Source of the DNA: Methanocalculus chunghsingensis
Lineage (GTDB): Archaea > Halobacteriota > Methanomicrobia > Methanomicrobiales > Methanocorpusculaceae
Direction of reading: 5' to 3'
Length of the DNA stretch: 64,000 bases
Assembly (NCBI RefSeq): GCF_018132105.1
Contig: NZ_JWHL01000003.1
Span: forward strand, 124,001 to 188,000
Position 1 is the stretch's first letter, and every line of letters begins with the position of its first letter. The position numbers and the translations under genes were made by a program. Below the pieces are notes generated by a model that ran no database searches, was not told the origin of the DNA, and saw only the letters and a program-made list of their open reading frames with translations. Positions 61,903 to 64,000 of this stretch are shown in pieces.

Positions 61903-63008
61903 CACGTATAGATGGAGATGGAATCGGGCCTGAGATCATTGATGCAGGAGTAACAGTACTGGATGCCGCAGGGGAACGGTTCAACTTTGATATCGACTGG
62001 GTCAATTTTGATATTGGATCGGAGCGGTATCTCAGGACCGGGGAACTTCTGACTGAGGAAGATATCACCGGTCTTGAAACCTGTGATTCGATCTATTTTG
62101 GTGCATTAGGTGATGATCGTGTCAAACCTGGAATTATTGAGAAGGGTATCCTTCTTGCCCTCCGGTTCCATTTTGACCAGTATATCAACCTCCGTCCGAT
62201 CAAGCTTCTGGATGGCGTCACAACACCTCTTGCCAACAAGAAGCCGGAGGATATTGATTTCCTTGTTGTCAGGGAGAATACTGAGGACTTCTATGTCGGC
62301 ATCGGATCACGGTTTACGGGATCTGAGAAGACGAGCCTTGAGGTGATCCGCAACCTCTACTCGATCAAGTTCGGCATCGATGTTGAGAGTGATGCGACGG
62401 AGGTCGCCTATCAGATTGGCCTTATTACCCGGGAGGGTGCGGAACGGGTCATCAATTATGCCTTTGACCGGGCCCAGGAGAGGGATAAGAGCTGCACGTC
62501 GGTGGATAAGGCCAATGTCCTATCCGATATCTACGGTCTCTGGCGTGAGGTCTTCACCTCGGTTGCGGGCAGATATCCTGATGTCAAAACCGATTTCACC
62601 TTCGTTGATGCGGTGACGATGTGGTTTGTGAAGAATCCTGAATGGTTCGATGTTGTCGTCACGCCGAATATGTTTGGAGATATCATCACTGACCTTGGAG
62701 CGATGATCCAGGGCGGTCTTGGTCTCGCACCCGGTGGAAACATCAATCCTGATGGAATCTCAATGTTTGAACCGATTCATGGCTCTGCTCCGAAGTACAA
62801 AGGGATGAATATTGCCAATCCGCTTGCGACGATCTGGGCTGGCGCACTCCTGCTTGAGAATATCGGGGAGAAAGAAGCTGCTGATGCCGTCCTCAAAGGA
62901 ATCGAATCATCGATTCTTGCCGGCCATGTCACAAAAGATATGGGTGGAAGCCAGTCGACGAGCAGTGTCGGCGACTGGATTGCAAAACAGATCAGAACCG
63001 GCGCATAA
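61890..63008 (+). CDS. leuB: 3-isopropylmalate dehydrogenase family protein
   Basis: The 372-residue NAD(P)-dependent beta-decarboxylating dehydrogenase has [11 protein letters not shown] at the start, the substrate-binding [11 protein letters not shown] and the acidic DAVTMWFV and [12 protein letters not shown] segments. In methanogens the family includes LeuB and AksF (coenzyme B). The leuC-leuD-leuB order favours a dedicated chain-elongation pathway. GGAGGTGA lies 4 bases before the ATG. The end overlaps the convergent PEGA gene by 17 bases. Confidence 0.92.
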   Translation: MHRVARIDGDGIGPEIIDAGVTVLDAAGERFNFDIDWVNFDIGSERYLRTGELLTEEDITGLETCDSIYFGALGDDRVKPGIIEKGILLALRFHFDQYINLRPIKLLDGVTTPLANKKPEDIDFLVVRENTEDFYVGIGSRFTGSEKTSLEVIRNLYSIKFGIDVESDATEVAYQIGLITREGAERVINYAFDRAQERDKSCTSVDKANVLSDIYGLWREVFTSVAGRYPDVKTDFTFVDAVTMWFVKNPEWFDVVVTPNMFGDIITDLGAMIQGGLGLAPGGNINPDGISMFEPIHGSAPKYKGMNIANPLATIWAGALLLENIGEKEAADAVLKGIESSILAGHVTKDMGGSQSTSSVGDWIAKQIRTGA

Positions 63009-63672
63009 ATCCTGCTGTCAGAGAGGCTGCGATGATCCCTGCGATGATGATCGCAGGGGTCGGCGCACTCTGCTCCGGTGGTGTCGGAAGAGGTGATACC
63101 CGCATATCAGGAGTCGGGACTGGTGCGGCAGGTACCGGAGTGGTGAGTGGTGTGAGTTCTATTACCACACCGGTCGTCTGCCCTGAGGTAACGATAGCGT
63201 ACTCCTGATAACTGTAATATCCCTCTTTTTCTATCGTTATCAGGTGGAGGCCGAGGTCTGTCTGTGCAATAATGAGGCTTCCTTTTTCATCTGCCACTCC
63301 GGCATAGTTCTGATTCTGCAACACTACTGCTTCCGGGTGCGTGGTGATGACGATGTTCCCGGTATTTCGGAAAAGAGTTCCCATAGGTACAAGTGTTGGT
63401 TCAAGCCGGGCGGTTGAACCCGGTATTATGTAGGCGACCCCGTCCCAGTTCTGGTAATTTGGCTTTTTCAGGGAGATCCTGGTCAATCCAGGCCTGAGAT
63501 CGCTGATCGTAATGGGTGTATAGCCACGAAACTGGTTCGTGATATAGACCTCGACGTTGTCAGGGTCTGAGATGATCTCAATCGATCCCGTATCTGCTGC
63601 ATGGGCGGGTGAGATAAAGAGGAGGAGAGAGACCAGAACTGCCGCGATCAGGATGGACGTATTGATGTGCAT
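62992..63672 (-). CDS. PEGA domain surface protein
   Basis: The 226-residue protein is exported: a signal peptide (1-25, ending in AHA) is followed by two PEGA repeats (about 30-95 and 108-172; e.g. FRGYTPITISDL and YAGVADEKGSL), a proline-rich stalk (about 175-205) and a C-terminal membrane segment (about 207-222) with an arginine tail. It is probably anchored at the cell surface. Its role could be adhesion or cell-envelope structure. The end overlaps leuB by 17 bases. Confidence 0.83.
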   Translation of the reverse strand: MHINTSILIAAVLVSLLLFISPAHAADTGSIEIISDPDNVEVYITNQFRGYTPITISDLRPGLTRISLKKPNYQNWDGVAYIIPGSTARLEPTLVPMGTLFRNTGNIVITTHPEAVVLQNQNYAGVADEKGSLIIAQTDLGLHLITIEKEGYYSYQEYAIVTSGQTTGVVIELTPLTTPVPAAPVPTPDMRVSPLPTPPEQSAPTPAIIIAGIIAASLTAGFMRRF

Positions 63673-63693
63673 ACGTTCTGTAATGGTATTGAT

Positions 63694-64000
63694 CTAAATA
63701 ATGCTTCGTTGGGAAGGATAGGTGATGGTGATCCTGTCCTTCGTCTCTCTGATGCTGCCTCCTGTCAGTAAGAATGCCTGGATGAAGTACCGGATCGTCT
63801 GTTCATCGAGAACCGGGCGATCCGGTGTACAGGTTATGGTCACCTGGCTGCGATCAGGTGAGGTGATGGCGATCTCCATACCGTCGCACCCGGATGCCGC
63901 CGTCTCCTCAATGAGCCTCTGCATCGCCCTTCTGAACCGTCTTTTGTCCATCACGACATCAAGGGATGCTTCCTCCGATTGTATGGTGAGATAGCCCTGT
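63694..64000 (-). CDS. Unrecognised protein, 5'-partial
   Basis: The frame is open from the right edge of the window to the stop at 63694, giving at least 102 residues, so the start lies outside. The visible part is soluble: a basic helix (MDKRRFRRAMQRLIEE), then two beta-rich stretches around ITSPDRSQVTITC and SIRETKDRITITY. I do not recognise the family. An internal ATG at 63951 could start a shorter protein, but the upstream frame reads as coding. Confidence 0.6.
   Translation of the reverse strand, partial: QGYLTIQSEEASLDVVMDKRRFRRAMQRLIEETAASGCDGMEIAITSPDRSQVTITCTPDRPVLDEQTIRYFIQAFLLTGGSIRETKDRITITYPSQRSII

Overview
The window is archaeal and reads as a methanogen chromosome, most likely class Methanomicrobia and probably order Methanomicrobiales. 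The evidence is archaeal information-processing genes (L10/P0, L12/P1, S19e, L21e, L31e, L39e, L18Ae, eIF6, Srp54, RadA, RPA-like protein, FEN-1, RpoF, RNase P Rnp4, TrmY, Pus10, prefoldin), an archaeal-type phosphoribulokinase, an F420H2-oxidase-type flavoprotein and LL-diaminopimelate aminotransferase, all densely packed with ATGA, GTGA or TAATG overlaps. The order is an inference from gene content, not a measured placement. No rRNA, tRNA, CRISPR array, insertion sequence or integrase was seen.

Layout. 1-1.7 kb: end of the L1-L10-L12 operon. 1.8-4.6 kb: small membrane protein and HypF. 4.7-8.0 kb: two winged-helix regulators and an archaeal superfamily II helicase. 8.0-9.1 kb: an uncharacterised protein and a decayed gene. 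9.1-11.5 kb: PH-domain protein and an oxygen-defence operon (rubredoxin, FprA, superoxide reductase). 11.5-13.3 kb: an ATPase/TOPRIM pair that looks like a defence module. 13.3-17.8 kb: TspO, MntP and a 1091-residue HEAT-repeat protein. 17.9-23.1 kb: one tightly overlapping operon for cysteine desulfurase, IscU, CutA, FdhD and a two-gene 2-oxoacid:ferredoxin oxidoreductase. 23.2-28.6 kb: DapL, LysA, RPA, RadA and phosphoglycolate phosphatase. 28.6-35.6 kb: PRC-barrel protein, CBS regulator, NOG1 GTPase, presenilin-type protease, FEN-1, phosphoribulokinase and TrkH.

35.6-38.6 kb holds the most unusual locus: a NifH-like ATPase followed by two short NifD/NifK-like proteins. Both iron-protein cysteines and all three P-cluster-position cysteines in each partner are kept, but no other nif gene is near. 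It does not look like nitrogenase, and it does not match the usual two-gene CfbCD arrangement of F430 synthesis.

38.6-41.7 kb: glycine-betaine ABC transporter. 42-46.3 kb: small redox, zinc-finger and DUF proteins, exonuclease VII (a bacterial-type enzyme) and a TIM-barrel protein. 46.4-58.9 kb: CNNM transporter, PurN, then a long translation/secretion cluster (RNase P, YhbY, S19e, PDCD5, a PP-loop ATPase, L39e, L31e, eIF6, L18Ae, prefoldin, FtsY, Srp54), a MazF-like gene on the other strand, then TrmY, Pus10, L21e, RpoF, DUF655, RsmA and a HemK-like methylase. 59.4-64 kb: DUF2115, an isopropylmalate/homoaconitate-type LeuC-LeuD-LeuB operon, a PEGA surface protein and an unrecognised gene cut by the window edge.

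All product names come from reading translations and recalling family motifs; no database search was run.
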